Shown one piece after another: positions 1-8,402 of a stretch of DNA of 42,893 nucleotides; the first letter of the stretch is position 1; each line of letters opens with the position of its first letter. A program made the position numbers and the translations under genes. Source of the DNA: Eubacteriales bacterium (GTDB lineage: Bacteria > Bacillota > Clostridia > Tissierellales > Dethiosulfatibacteraceae); assembly GCA_030694905.1 (NCBI GenBank), contig JAUYTY010000023.1, forward strand, positions 1-42,893, written 5' to 3'. The notes beneath the pieces were generated by a model that saw only the letters and a program-made list of their open reading frames with translations, searched no databases and was not told where the DNA came from.

Positions 1-1
1 T

Positions 2-292
2 GACTCCCTCATACTGCAGTGGGCATTCCTGTCCATGACCCTAAGAGGCACAGTAGTGTTTATGCCACTGATCGCCATATTGATTCTGAAGGAAAAGACA
101 CCAAGGCAAGCAGGCCTTATATCCATGATAGTGGCACCTACTGTTACTATTCTACTAAGTGTATTAAAGCTGACATCTATTGATCCTCTATATATAGGAA
201 TGGGTATAAGTACACTGATTATTGTTGGGTGTTATCTGATAACTAACAGTGCTAAAACTCCCACTTCTAAAAGTGGGAGTAAAGAACTGTAG
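2..292 (+). CDS. Probable sodium:solute symporter, C-terminal fragment (5' end outside window)
   Basis: The reading frame is open from the first bases of the window, so this is the tail of a longer gene and the first ATG (position 35) is not a true start. The visible ~96 residues hold two or three hydrophobic segments separated by a short charged loop (KEKTPRQAG). This pattern resembles the last helices of the sodium:solute symporter (SSS/PanF) family, which imports organic solutes with sodium; the assignment is by recall of the family and is moderate. The last ~18 codons, from about 240 to the TAG at 290-292, lie inside copy 1 of the dispersed repeat described below, so the native C-terminus was probably replaced or extended by the repeat. 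The substrate cannot be told. Confidence 0.55.
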   Translation, partial: DSLILQWAFLSMTLRGTVVFMPLIAILILKEKTPRQAGLISMIVAPTVTILLSVLKLTSIDPLYIGMGISTLIIVGCYLITNSAKTPTSKSGSKEL

Positions 293-364
293 ACTCCTTG
301 GATAACGGTTTCTAAGATTCAGATGGCGTTTGAAATGCCATCTGAACCCAAGAACCCTGTTGAA
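233..364 (+). repeat. Dispersed two-hairpin repeat, copy 1
   Basis: Begins TATCTGATAACTAACAGTGC and ends AACCCTGTTGAA. Hairpin 1 pairs ACTCCCACTT with AAGTGGGAGT. A conserved single-stranded-looking block, GGATAACGGTTTCTAAG, follows. Hairpin 2 pairs ATTCAGATGGC with GCCATCTGAA. The ends AACAG/CTGTT are inversely related. The copy overlaps the 3' end of the symporter gene, giving it its last codons and stop. It is followed at once by a terminator-like hairpin. Confidence 0.85.
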
Positions 365-376
365 GAGAGACAAAAC

Positions 377-411
377 CGTCCTTTGATGAAAATCAAGGGC
401 GTTTTTATTTA
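377..411 (+). terminator. Probable intrinsic terminator after the symporter gene
   Basis: An imperfect stem (CGTCCTTTGAT / ATCAAGGGCG, GAAA loop, one bulge) is followed by GTTTTTATTT. It lies just after repeat copy 1 and probably ends transcription of the symporter gene. Confidence 0.6.
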
Positions 412-556
412 AATGAAGTCGTTTTTAGACAAAAAATGAAATAAAACATGGCACGAATCATGACAAAAATTTTGACATTGAAAAATTTCATATTTTAGCT
501 TTCTCTATGATTAACGCTAATTATTTTGGGTATAATAAATCCAAATTAAAAGAATT
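412..556. other. AT-rich intergenic stretch
   Basis: No gene is supportable here. There is a TTGACA at 472-477 without a convincing partner, and a TATAAT at 531-536 about 20 bases before repeat copy 2. The latter could be a -10 element reading into the repeat, but no good -35 is visible. Confidence 0.4.
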
Positions 557-676
557 TATCCGATGACCAACAATGCTAAAACTCGCACTTCTAAGAGTGA
601 GAGATAAGCACTATAGAGTCCTTGGATAACGGTTTCTAAGATTCAGGTGGTGTTGAATAATGTTACAACATTCGAG
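557..676 (+). repeat. Dispersed two-hairpin repeat, copy 2 (decayed 3' half)
   Basis: Starts TATCCGATGACCAACAATGC. Hairpin 1 (ACTCGCACTTCT / AGAGTGAGAG) keeps its pairing by changes on both arms relative to other copies: CTCGCACTT faces GAGTGAGAG where others have CTCCCACTT/AAGTGGGAG. The block GGATAACGGTTTCTAAGATTCAG is intact in sequence (627-649). After about 650 the sequence departs from the family and forms a different weak hairpin (TGTTG/CAACA), so the right end is lost. Confidence 0.75.
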
Positions 677-780
677 TAATGGTCTTAACTCCTCGTAAAA
701 CAGTTCTCCTGGATGTTATTTAAAAATGCAAGTTGGATTTAGAAATCACTTAGTTATATAGTGAAGTAGATGGAGGAATT

Positions 781-3516
781 ATGATGAGTAAGATTGTATT
801 AAAGAATGCTATCATTGCAAAGCTATCGGAAATAGGGATCACACCTATTGTGGATGAATCATCTGATTTGGTGGTTGAATGTGAATTTTTAGATGCAAAA
901 TGGTCTACCGGCAAAAAGAAAATCGAATATCATAACTCGGCATATCTCAATGAAGATGAGCGTGTTTTGTATTATTGGGAGACAACTAAAGAAACCGGTT
1001 CGGGTTTATCTTTTGGAGGAAGCAGTGGATCATCCTTTCAATCTGGGAAGACTATATTACGAAAAGTAAAAAGTATTCAATATGGAGCGGATGGAAAGGC
1101 CTATGAATACGATCTTGACCTTGGTCAAATTACTAAAGCATACAAAGAAACTGCCAAAGATAATGGCTGGCAATTCAAAGTTGTTTTAAAAAAGGATAAG
1201 GCGGAATTTCCTGCAGGATATCACCCAGCTCCAACTCATATTAAAACATCAACTTCTATCCCTGCAACTGATTATTCTAAAACAGATGATTTCTTCTATT
1301 GCCCCAATTGCGGCACAAAGCTTCCCGCAGGAAGAAAATTCTGTCAGAATTGTGGTGCTAAAACAGAGGCATCCGATGTGGAAAAGATATTCATTCCCTC
1401 TGAAAAACCCCAAAAAGAAAAAAGGCAAAAGATAAATAAAGAAAAGAAGCCTAAGAGGAAGGGATGCTTAATAATTTTTATCATTATTTTGATTCTATTC
1501 ATTATTTCGCTGATGATGCTCAGTCTGGATGAAGAAATAGAACCCACTGCACTTGATGTTAATGAACGTGAAGGGGTAACAGTTTCCATATTGAGTGGGA
1601 ACCTTGGCGCAGGAGACGAAATCCAAATTGCAGAAGTAAGAGAGGATGTCGGGTTAAATACAGAAGACTTTGAAGGGACAGCTTATGAAATTAGCCTACC
1701 CGGCGATGCCACCTTGATTGGCACGGCAGAAATCACATTACCTTTTGACATGAATAAATTATCAGATGGGATCTCCTTTCAGGATGGAATCGCAGCTGCC
1801 TATTATGATGAAACTACTCAAAATTGGGCCTCTATACCTTATGTTGTAAACGATGATGATCAAACCGTCACCATTTACACAAACCATTTTTCAAGATACG
1901 CTGTGGTGTATTATCAAGATGGACGATCTGGCCTTAGCGAGAGGTTGCCTCAATTCGACAACCTTGGACCATCACCCTATAGCGTGGAACAACTAACAAG
2001 CATTTTAAGTGAAATGGATCAAGGAATCTCTGTTGGACCCACAGCTCTAGATGCAGGATGGAGCAGCTTTACTTCATACTATGGATTGTCAGGAGCTACT
2101 GCAGATGTTCTGGCTAATCTAGGAGACAATACGCTTATCAAGTCTATTTCAGAGAAGATGTCACACGTCGGTGCAGCCTTTGCAATCGTTCAGTTGGCAA
2201 TGGATGTGGCTAATGGAGATAATAACGCTGCCGTCAATCATTTGATTAAGAACTCCGTTTTTTACACTGGCTCGACTATGGCAGGAAACGCGATAGCTAT
2301 AGGTGCTGCTGGTGCAACAATCATGGATGTGGCACTTAATCAATACGCAGAAGAAGCTTTTGATAAAAACCTTCAAAAATGGCAGGATGCTTATTGGAGT
2401 TACTATACAACCGATTCCAAGATGCAACGGACAGCTTCCGATTGGTACCATATTATCGAAAACCTTCAAAAGGCTTCAGGTTCTGCAGAAGATTTTAAAG
2501 CTAAGTTAGATCAGGAAGTAACCATTTATTGTGATAAATTTTGGTACGATGCTGAGGGATACGCTTATGTTGCGGAAAAAACAGAAGGAATTAGAGGATT
2601 TGGTGCCGGTGGCGAATTTACGCAAGAAGTCACTAAACTTCGGGACTGGCTGAAAAGTTATGTTTATACACATACTATAAAGCAAACGATGGAACGTTTT
2701 GCAATGAATTTGTGGATTCAAGAATCGATTAAGGCAGATAAGGCACTTCTAGAAGTAAAAAAACAAATGAATAAAGAGTACAGTATAAGTGTCAATCTGG
2801 CTAATTATCAAAATGTAGAAAATCTTTCAAACACAAAAGTAGCATTTACAAATAGTGAGGGAGAAGTGATCCACAGCCAGAGCTTCGATGCGAATGGAAA
2901 AGCAACTCTTGAAATGTCGTTGTTAGGATTTTTAAAGGCAAAAGGCCCAGTCAATGTCACTGTATCTGTGCCTGCCCAGGGAAATACACCTGCCTATAGC
3001 ACAAGTCTTACATACCGACTAAGCGGACCCAGTACTGCTCTGACGGCTAATTATATTCCACAGGAGCAACCTCCTGAAGATACAGAAGATGTTCCGACGC
3101 CAACGACACCAACAGCGCCACCAACACAACCACCGACAACAACGCCACCAACACCACCACCGACAACAACGCCACCAACGACGACGACACCAACGACGAC
3201 GACACCACCACCAAAGGAATATGATTACCAGGCAGCTCTTGCAGCGTGGAGTTCCGATTTTGCGGCATCACAGAATGCCAAGACTTATGATGATGGTAGT
3301 TGTAAGACAACCTGTACTTTCGAATGGGTTCTTGCCCCATATATCAAGGATGGACAGGTTTATGGAGCCAGCAGACTCTATTATAACGACAGTTATTATG
3401 CCGGTCCAAAGGCTGGAACCAGCGCTTATTATGTTGCAAGCGAGGTTTACGATGCTGCCAATCCGGGTGTTTTTATGACCTTAAATGATCTAAAAAAAGC
3501 CTACCCTAATTATTAG
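781..3516 (+). CDS. Large membrane-anchored protein with zinc ribbon and Pro/Thr-rich stalk
   Basis: A 911-residue protein of unknown function. Residues 1-170 form an N-terminal domain I do not recognise. Residues 174-191 are a zinc ribbon with two CxxC pairs (C174/C177 and C188/C191). A Lys/Arg-rich stretch (~205-227) precedes one transmembrane helix at about 229-249, so the zinc ribbon should be cytoplasmic and the remaining ~660 residues outside. The outer part has a beta-rich segment ending near NHFSRYAVVYY, a helical middle, a low-complexity Pro/Thr stalk (~771-812), and a C-terminal domain of ~100 residues rich in Tyr. ATG 781 is followed by a second ATG at 784; the GGAGG at 772-776 serves either. 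The gene stands alone and ends at a strong terminator. It is probably a surface protein of sensing or envelope function; no enzyme motif is visible. Confidence 0.75.
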   Translation: MMSKIVLKNAIIAKLSEIGITPIVDESSDLVVECEFLDAKWSTGKKKIEYHNSAYLNEDERVLYYWETTKETGSGLSFGGSSGSSFQSGKTILRKVKSIQYGADGKAYEYDLDLGQITKAYKETAKDNGWQFKVVLKKDKAEFPAGYHPAPTHIKTSTSIPATDYSKTDDFFYCPNCGTKLPAGRKFCQNCGAKTEASDVEKIFIPSEKPQKEKRQKINKEKKPKRKGCLIIFIIILILFIISLMMLSLDEEIEPTALDVNEREGVTVSILSGNLGAGDEIQIAEVREDVGLNTEDFEGTAYEISLPGDATLIGTAEITLPFDMNKLSDGISFQDGIAAAYYDETTQNWASIPYVVNDDDQTVTIYTNHFSRYAVVYYQDGRSGLSERLPQFDNLGPSPYSVEQLTSILSEMDQGISVGPTALDAGWSSFTSYYGLSGATADVLANLGDNTLIKSISEKMSHVGAAFAIVQLAMDVANGDNNAAVNHLIKNSVFYTGSTMAGNAIAIGAAGATIMDVALNQYAEEAFDKNLQKWQDAYWSYYTTDSKMQRTASDWYHIIENLQKASGSAEDFKAKLDQEVTIYCDKFWYDAEGYAYVAEKTEGIRGFGAGGEFTQEVTKLRDWLKSYVYTHTIKQTMERFAMNLWIQESIKADKALLEVKKQMNKEYSISVNLANYQNVENLSNTKVAFTNSEGEVIHSQSFDANGKATLEMSLLGFLKAKGPVNVTVSVPAQGNTPAYSTSLTYRLSGPSTALTANYIPQEQPPEDTEDVPTPTTPTAPPTQPPTTTPPTPPPTTTPPTTTTPTTTTPPPKEYDYQAALAAWSSDFAASQNAKTYDDGSCKTTCTFEWVLAPYIKDGQVYGASRLYYNDSYYAGPKAGTSAYYVASEVYDAANPGVFMTLNDLKKAYPNY

Positions 3517-3562
3517 AAGTAGTTTGGAAGTTCCTTTTTAAATCACACTATTGAACCCACAT

Positions 3563-3600
3563 AGATACAATTCGAAAAAGGATTGTATCTTTTCTTTGTT
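3563..3600 (+). terminator. Intrinsic terminator after the zinc-ribbon surface protein
   Basis: Perfect 9-bp stem AGATACAAT (3563-3571) / ATTGTATCT (3582-3590), followed by TTTCTTTG. Confidence 0.8.
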
Positions 3601-3669
3601 TGCACTAAAAGTGCAAAAAGTCATGGTACTAAATGACCTATGGTAGATAGTATTATTTTAGAAAAATCA

Positions 3670-3675
3670 TATAAT
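3670..3675 (+). promoter_or_regulatory. Possible -10 element for the lipoprotein/ABC operon
   Basis: TATAAT lies 35 bases before the lipoprotein ATG. No good -35 is visible at 16-18 bp, so this rests on the -10 match and on its place after a terminator. Confidence 0.4.
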
Positions 3676-3710
3676 GTAAGTATAGATTATGAAATGGAGA
3701 GGTGCTAAAT

Positions 3711-4670
3711 ATGAAAAAGAAATTGGCAATGAAATTTATGATTGGATTACTGATAATGATGATGCTGTCAGTTGGATGCAGTACCAATGCGCTATTGGAT
3801 TACAACAACGCAGTAGGGAAGACAGAGGATATCACTAGAGGGAGAATGAGTTTGTCTATAAAGGTTGATAATACCTTTAGTACCGATGGGCTTTCGGAAG
3901 AAGCTATCAGCAATCTGAAAAATTTTGAGAAAATTGAGATGTCCATGATATCAAGCTTTGATAACAATCAGATTAAATCAGTCAATGATGTCTATATGAA
4001 TCTGGGTGGCATGGGTATAGATGCCATGATTTATTCAATTGAAGATTATGCCTACATAAGGCTACCGATGATCAATGGGTATATCAAGATAAATCTGGAT
4101 GCGTTGGACATGTCGATGTCAATGGACTCATCAGGCACTGAAAGCCTCATAAGAAGGGTTACAAAAGAATGGACAGATCTATTGGAAACGGAGAATGTGG
4201 TGAAGGGTGAAAAATCCATAATGACGACAGAGGATGGGGAAGTGAAAGTAACAAAATTCACTGTCAGTCCAACTGAGGATCAGCTAAGGTTGCTGCTCAA
4301 GAAAATAATAGCGATTGTGAGATCTGAAAAAGAAGTGTTGGCGGATTTTATCCAGTTTGCAGACACTGATGGCGGTTTAGACTTTGATACGTTGGTCAGA
4401 GGCATTGAGCAGGAAATAGAGGAAATGGAGAAAATCACATTCAATAGTGTGGCATTCATCGACATAGATGGCTATATTGTAAAAGAATCGATAGAAATAC
4501 ATTTTGAGAACTATGATCCAAAACCTGGTCAGGTAATCAAAAGAACAGTTGTTATCAGTCAGGAAAATTGGGATAATGAGATGGAGCAAAATATTGTCAT
4601 CCCTGATATCGCGCCAGAAGATCTGGTTGACTTGAATGAAGCCGAAGACCTGTTTAGGAATTTTCGATAA
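3711..4670 (+). CDS. Putative lipoprotein of an ABC exporter operon
   Basis: A 319-residue protein of unrecognised family. The start was set at ATG 3711 because GGAGAGG (3696-3702) lies 8 bases upstream; a GTG at 3702 in the same frame overlaps that site. The N-terminus (MKKKLAMKF, a hydrophobic run, then LSVGC) is a lipoprotein-type signal with Cys23 as the likely lipidated residue, though Ser at -3 is not typical. The mature part is acidic and beta-strand-like, without catalytic motifs, reminiscent of extracytoplasmic lipoproteins that bind hydrophobic ligands (inference). It ends 23 bases before the ABC ATPase gene and is likely its first operon partner, perhaps handing substrate to or from the transporter. 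Confidence 0.6.
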   Translation: MKKKLAMKFMIGLLIMMMLSVGCSTNALLDYNNAVGKTEDITRGRMSLSIKVDNTFSTDGLSEEAISNLKNFEKIEMSMISSFDNNQIKSVNDVYMNLGGMGIDAMIYSIEDYAYIRLPMINGYIKINLDALDMSMSMDSSGTESLIRRVTKEWTDLLETENVVKGEKSIMTTEDGEVKVTKFTVSPTEDQLRLLLKKIIAIVRSEKEVLADFIQFADTDGGLDFDTLVRGIEQEIEEMEKITFNSVAFIDIDGYIVKESIEIHFENYDPKPGQVIKRTVVISQENWDNEMEQNIVIPDIAPEDLVDLNEAEDLFRNFR

Positions 4671-4693
4671 TTGTGTGTTGAAGGAGAGATAAA

Positions 4694-5623
4694 ATGTTAG
4701 AGATAAACAATCTATATAAGCATTTCAATAAGACAAAGGCTGTGGATGGCATCTCATTCAAACTGGAGAAGGGTGAAATATTAGGACTCCTGGGACCTAA
4801 CGGCGCTGGCAAATCCACCACCATCTCTATGATTGCAACCCTAATAAGGCCAGATGAGGGAACAATACTGTATAAAGGCGAGGATATCGTCAGAAAACCA
4901 AAAAGCATTCAATCAAATCTGGGATTTGTTCCTCAGGAGATTGCGCTCTACCCATCACTTACAGGCATGGATAATCTGAAATTCTGGGGAAAAACCTACG
5001 GACTCAAGGGCAAAGAACTGACGAATAGAATAGAAGAGGTTTCGGAGATTATTGGAATAAGCGACAGATTAAAAGACAGAGTAGACAAGTATTCCGGCGG
5101 TATGAAAAGGAGACTCAATATCGGTTCGGCGCTATTACATAATCCGGAGCTCATTATTCTTGACGAACCTACAGTGGGAATAGACCCTCAATCAAGAAGC
5201 CATATACTGGATGCGGTTAAGAAAATCAATCAGATGGGTTCAACCATTATCTACACCAGCCATTACATGGAAGAGGTGGAATATCTGTGTACCAGGACCT
5301 GTATCATGGATCAAGGTAAGATTATAGCCTCCGGCACAAAGGATGAGTTGATTGACAGTATCAATGCCGATGAAAAGATAGAGCTGATTGTAGAAAATAT
5401 CAACGATATAATTCTAGCAGAAATTAAAAGATTCAACTTCGTGGAAAACCTGATTGTTGATGGGGATAAGATAGCCTTTAAAAGAAAAGGACACAATGGA
5501 AGCTATGGCGAAATACTGGATATCATATCCGTAAATGGCGGGAAACTGCAGTCCATGGATATCAAGAAGCCGGATCTGGAATTTGTATTTCTTTATTTGA
5601 CCGGCAAGGCCTTAAGGGATTGA
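4694..5623 (+). CDS. ABC transporter ATP-binding protein (ABC-2 exporter type)
   Basis: A 309-residue ATPase that should power the two permeases encoded next. Walker A GPNGAGKST is at 34-42, the Q-loop glutamine near 81, signature SGGMK at 134-138, Walker B LIILDE at 153-158 followed by PTVGIDPQ, and the switch histidine at 190 (YTSH). After ~residue 215 there is a ~90-residue C-terminal extension of the kind found in DrrA/CcmA-like exporters. RBS AAGGAGAG precedes ATG 4694. Its stop lies 10 bases from the preferred permease start, so translation is coupled. Substrate unknown; drug, lipid or peptide export are the usual roles of this family. Confidence 0.9.
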   Translation: MLEINNLYKHFNKTKAVDGISFKLEKGEILGLLGPNGAGKSTTISMIATLIRPDEGTILYKGEDIVRKPKSIQSNLGFVPQEIALYPSLTGMDNLKFWGKTYGLKGKELTNRIEEVSEIIGISDRLKDRVDKYSGGMKRRLNIGSALLHNPELIILDEPTVGIDPQSRSHILDAVKKINQMGSTIIYTSHYMEEVEYLCTRTCIMDQGKIIASGTKDELIDSINADEKIELIVENINDIILAEIKRFNFVENLIVDGDKIAFKRKGHNGSYGEILDIISVNGGKLQSMDIKKPDLEFVFLYLTGKALRD

Positions 5624-5633
5624 GGTGCCTGAT

Positions 5634-6980
5634 ATGATAAATATTATATTGAAAGATCTGAAGCTTATGCTATCTGATAAAAAAGAACTAGCCGCCATTA
5701 TATTGATGCCTATCATATTGACAACCATATTGAGCTTTGCATTGTCCGGTTCATTTCAGGAAATGGGATCACAGTGGACAATGGATATTGCTATAGTCAA
5801 AAACTACGACCTGGATCAGGATCAAGCATCATTTCGGAATTTCACCCTTTCAATGGAAGAAAGATTTGGAATAGAGATGGATTTTGGTAACAATGAAGAG
5901 GCGTTGTTTTCTGAATTCAATCCCGAAAAGATTTTCTTTGAGGATTTCCTGGGAAGTGACGAAATGAAAAAATTCATCCGATATACTTTGTGCACCGAGG
6001 AAGAAGCCTATGCACTGCTTGAAAACAAGCATGTCAGCAGTATCGTGATTTTGCCGGATCAGTATGTTTATAATTCATATATCAATACCTTCACCACATT
6101 CAGGAACAATATAGATATCACGGTGGTGTCCCATCCGGATATGAATTACAGAAGACAGGTCACTGAAGAAGTCATATCAAGCTTCAATAACATAATGTCC
6201 TCTATCACCATATCCAAAAATGTCTACTTTGAAAAAGCGTCAGAATACATGTCTCTAAACGAAGTAGTCGCAGGGCTTGAGGATTTTGTAAAAGATATCG
6301 GAACGGAGCCGGCAGGTGTCAATGTTGTCATAACCGACATAAACCAAAAGAACTTCATCAATTCATTCACCTATTATTCAATCGCCATGATGTCCATGTT
6401 CATCCTTTTTTCGGCAGGCTATGGTGGCAAATTCATACTGAATGAAAAGATAGACAATACCTATTACAGATTGGTGGCAACAGGCGTTGACAGACGGATG
6501 ATAATAACAGGCAAGTTTTTCATGATGTTTATCATGGCTATTATTCAATCGATTGTGTTGATTGGGTACTCGAAAATCGCATTTGGAATCAACTGGATCA
6601 ATATACCGTTGCTGCTTCTGACGATGCTGCTATCATGCCTGGCGGTTGCCTCTATAGGGGTGTTTATCATCGCCCTTACAATCAGATCGAACTCATACAA
6701 GACCAGTGATGCCTTTTCAAATGCATTGGTTCAGGTTTTGGCTCTGGCAGGTGGCAGCTATCTGCCGCTGCAGATATTGCCAAAAACGGTTGGACAGTTT
6801 GGCAGACTGACACCAAATGGTGCAACACTCCAAACCTACATCAAAATATTAGAAGGCTACGGGATAAGTGAAATACTGCCCGGTTTGGTTGTGATTATGG
6901 TTAATATTACGGTAATGCTACTGCTATCCGGCATTCTGCTGAAAGGGGGAAATTCCAATGATCAATCAATTATTGCTTAG
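5634..6980 (+). CDS. ABC-2 type permease, first subunit
   Basis: A 448-residue membrane protein. An N-terminal transmembrane helix (starting LAAIILMPIILTTILSFAL) is followed by a ~200-residue extracytoplasmic loop and then about five helices in the C-terminal half, the layout of long ABC-2/DrrB-YhgE-like permeases. The start is put at ATG 5634, 6 bases after GAGGTG; a GTG at 5625 in frame would sit inside that ribosome site. The 3' end overlaps the next gene by 23 bp, which suggests coupled synthesis of the two halves of the channel. Confidence 0.85.
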   Translation: MINIILKDLKLMLSDKKELAAIILMPIILTTILSFALSGSFQEMGSQWTMDIAIVKNYDLDQDQASFRNFTLSMEERFGIEMDFGNNEEALFSEFNPEKIFFEDFLGSDEMKKFIRYTLCTEEEAYALLENKHVSSIVILPDQYVYNSYINTFTTFRNNIDITVVSHPDMNYRRQVTEEVISSFNNIMSSITISKNVYFEKASEYMSLNEVVAGLEDFVKDIGTEPAGVNVVITDINQKNFINSFTYYSIAMMSMFILFSAGYGGKFILNEKIDNTYYRLVATGVDRRMIITGKFFMMFIMAIIQSIVLIGYSKIAFGINWINIPLLLLTMLLSCLAVASIGVFIIALTIRSNSYKTSDAFSNALVQVLALAGGSYLPLQILPKTVGQFGRLTPNGATLQTYIKILEGYGISEILPGLVVIMVNITVMLLLSGILLKGGNSNDQSIIA

Positions 6981-8139
6981 ATTGAAGCTACTGAAGGATG
7001 ATAAGATACTCATCATAGTAATGACAGCAATGGCGTTAGGATTGACACTGGTGTTCAGTTCAGCCATGTCAGGAAACTACAAACCTGAAGTGATGTTGAT
7101 AGACCATGACAACACCACCACATCAAAAGAATTCGTCAACGAACTGAAGCTCAGCAGATTGTTCAGATATACCGAGACAGATGAGGCAAATGCGATAAAA
7201 AATATTGAAACCGGAATGTCTATTGCTGGATTAGTCATAGACCAGGGCTTTTCAGACAAGCTGAGAACTGGAGACGAAGTCAATCTAAGTGTTCTCAGAT
7301 CCAAGGATTCAATTGAATTGATTCAACTGCAAAGTGATGTTCGAATAACGGCATTTAAGTTTATGTCCAAGTTCAAGACAGCTGACATCACTGTTCAGGT
7401 TATTAGGGATAAAGGCTTTGCTGTGGAGGAGGAGGAGCTGTTTGAAGAAACCTATAATCTGTCCTCATATTACTGGAAATATAGGAATCCTCTTAATCTC
7501 AACAGTCAGGTATTAAGTGCAGAACGCGATTGGGCATATAACCCCATGATACACTATCTGATAGGCTTTACGCTATTCTTCTCAACCTTTACGATTGTGT
7601 TTGTCGGCTCGGATATCTTGAAAGAAAAGCAGCAGAAGACCTGGCAAAGAAAGCTGGTGTCACCTGTCAGCAATACAGTCATAATGAGCAGCCTGTTGAT
7701 TGTGACCTTCATTGTAGGCATGCTTCAGGTTGGTATCATCGTTTTGATTGGCAATTACTTCCTCGACATCAATTGGGGAATGGACATAGGACTAATGCTG
7801 ATTGTTTTCGCAGCCTTTGTCTATACCTTCACTGCAATCGGTCTGCTGGTCGCGGGACTTGCCAAAACTATCGAACAGCTTGGCGCAATCGTACCGATCA
7901 TACTGATATCATCAGCTATGCTGGGTGGAACCATGTGGCCGCTAGAAATCATTCAATCTAAGATTCTTTTGACACTGGCAAATTTAATGCCCCATAAATG
8001 GGCAATGCAGATCATATCCCAGACAGCTGCCTATGGTTTGAATTTTAACAACTACATTACCTCGGTTCTAATATTGGTTGCCATGGGGACGGTCTATCTA
8101 ATTATTGGCATAATGCTGTCCAAGAGACATGTATATTGA
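6958..8139 (+). CDS. ABC-2 type permease, second subunit
   Basis: A 393-residue membrane protein of the same layout as its upstream neighbour: one N-terminal helix, a large outer loop (~40-200), then about five or six helices. AGGGGGAAATTCC before ATG 6958 provides the ribosome site within the previous gene. It is the last gene of the lipoprotein-ATPase-permease-permease operon. No clear intrinsic terminator is seen between its stop and the next promoter at 8189. Confidence 0.85.
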   Translation: MINQLLLRLKLLKDDKILIIVMTAMALGLTLVFSSAMSGNYKPEVMLIDHDNTTTSKEFVNELKLSRLFRYTETDEANAIKNIETGMSIAGLVIDQGFSDKLRTGDEVNLSVLRSKDSIELIQLQSDVRITAFKFMSKFKTADITVQVIRDKGFAVEEEELFEETYNLSSYYWKYRNPLNLNSQVLSAERDWAYNPMIHYLIGFTLFFSTFTIVFVGSDILKEKQQKTWQRKLVSPVSNTVIMSSLLIVTFIVGMLQVGIIVLIGNYFLDINWGMDIGLMLIVFAAFVYTFTAIGLLVAGLAKTIEQLGAIVPIILISSAMLGGTMWPLEIIQSKILLTLANLMPHKWAMQIISQTAAYGLNFNNYITSVLILVAMGTVYLIIGIMLSKRHVY

Positions 8140-8188
8140 TCTACTGATAACAATCCAATTGAAAACCTATCAAGATATGATTTAATAC

Positions 8189-8217
8189 TTGACAATCTAA
8201 CACAAAAGTTCTACAAT
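8189..8217 (+). promoter_or_regulatory. Sigma-A type promoter of the aspartate kinase leader
   Basis: TTGACA (8189-8194), 17-bp spacer, TACAAT (8212-8217), placed 20 bases before the SAM riboswitch. Confidence 0.75.
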
Positions 8218-8236
8218 GTTCTTTAATTGAATACAT

Positions 8237-8373
8237 CTTATCAAGAGAGATAGAGGGACAGGCCCTGTGAAATCTCAGCAACCTGCGAAAGCAAGGTGCT
8301 AAATCCTGCAGATTTAATCTGAAAGATAAGTTTTTTAGTTGACTATAAACTTCTCTTTCGAGAAGTTTTTTTA
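8237..8373 (+). promoter_or_regulatory. SAM-I (S-box) riboswitch with terminator, upstream of aspartate kinase
   Basis: P1 pairs CTTATC (8237-8242) with GATAAG (8325-8330). Core S-box segments are present: AGAGATAGAGGGA, GGCCCTGTGAAATCTCAGCA, ACCTGCGAAAGCAAGGTGC and the conserved CTGAAAGATAAG end. A terminator (AACTTCTC/GAGAAGTT, 8348-8367, then a T run to 8373) follows. By family behaviour, SAM binding favours the terminator, so this is an OFF switch reporting methionine/SAM sufficiency to aspartate kinase. Confidence 0.95.
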
Positions 8374-8402
8374 TTTATCCAACCTAATTATGGAGGCATA
8401 AC

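Noticed and set aside
188-373. A 61-residue minus-strand frame across repeat copy 1
   Set aside because: Made of the repeat and the reverse of the symporter tail; no ribosome site and no similar frame preserved in the other copies, so the repeat does not seem to be coding.
450-470. TGGCACGAATCATGAC, resembling the -24 half of a sigma-54 promoter
   Set aside because: No TTGC at the right distance for a -12 element; only one half fits.
3089-3478. A +2-shifted reading frame giving a His/Arg/Gln-rich protein of 129 residues
   Set aside because: It lies wholly within the surface protein gene and its odd composition comes from reading the ACN/CCN repeat tract out of frame; no ribosome site.
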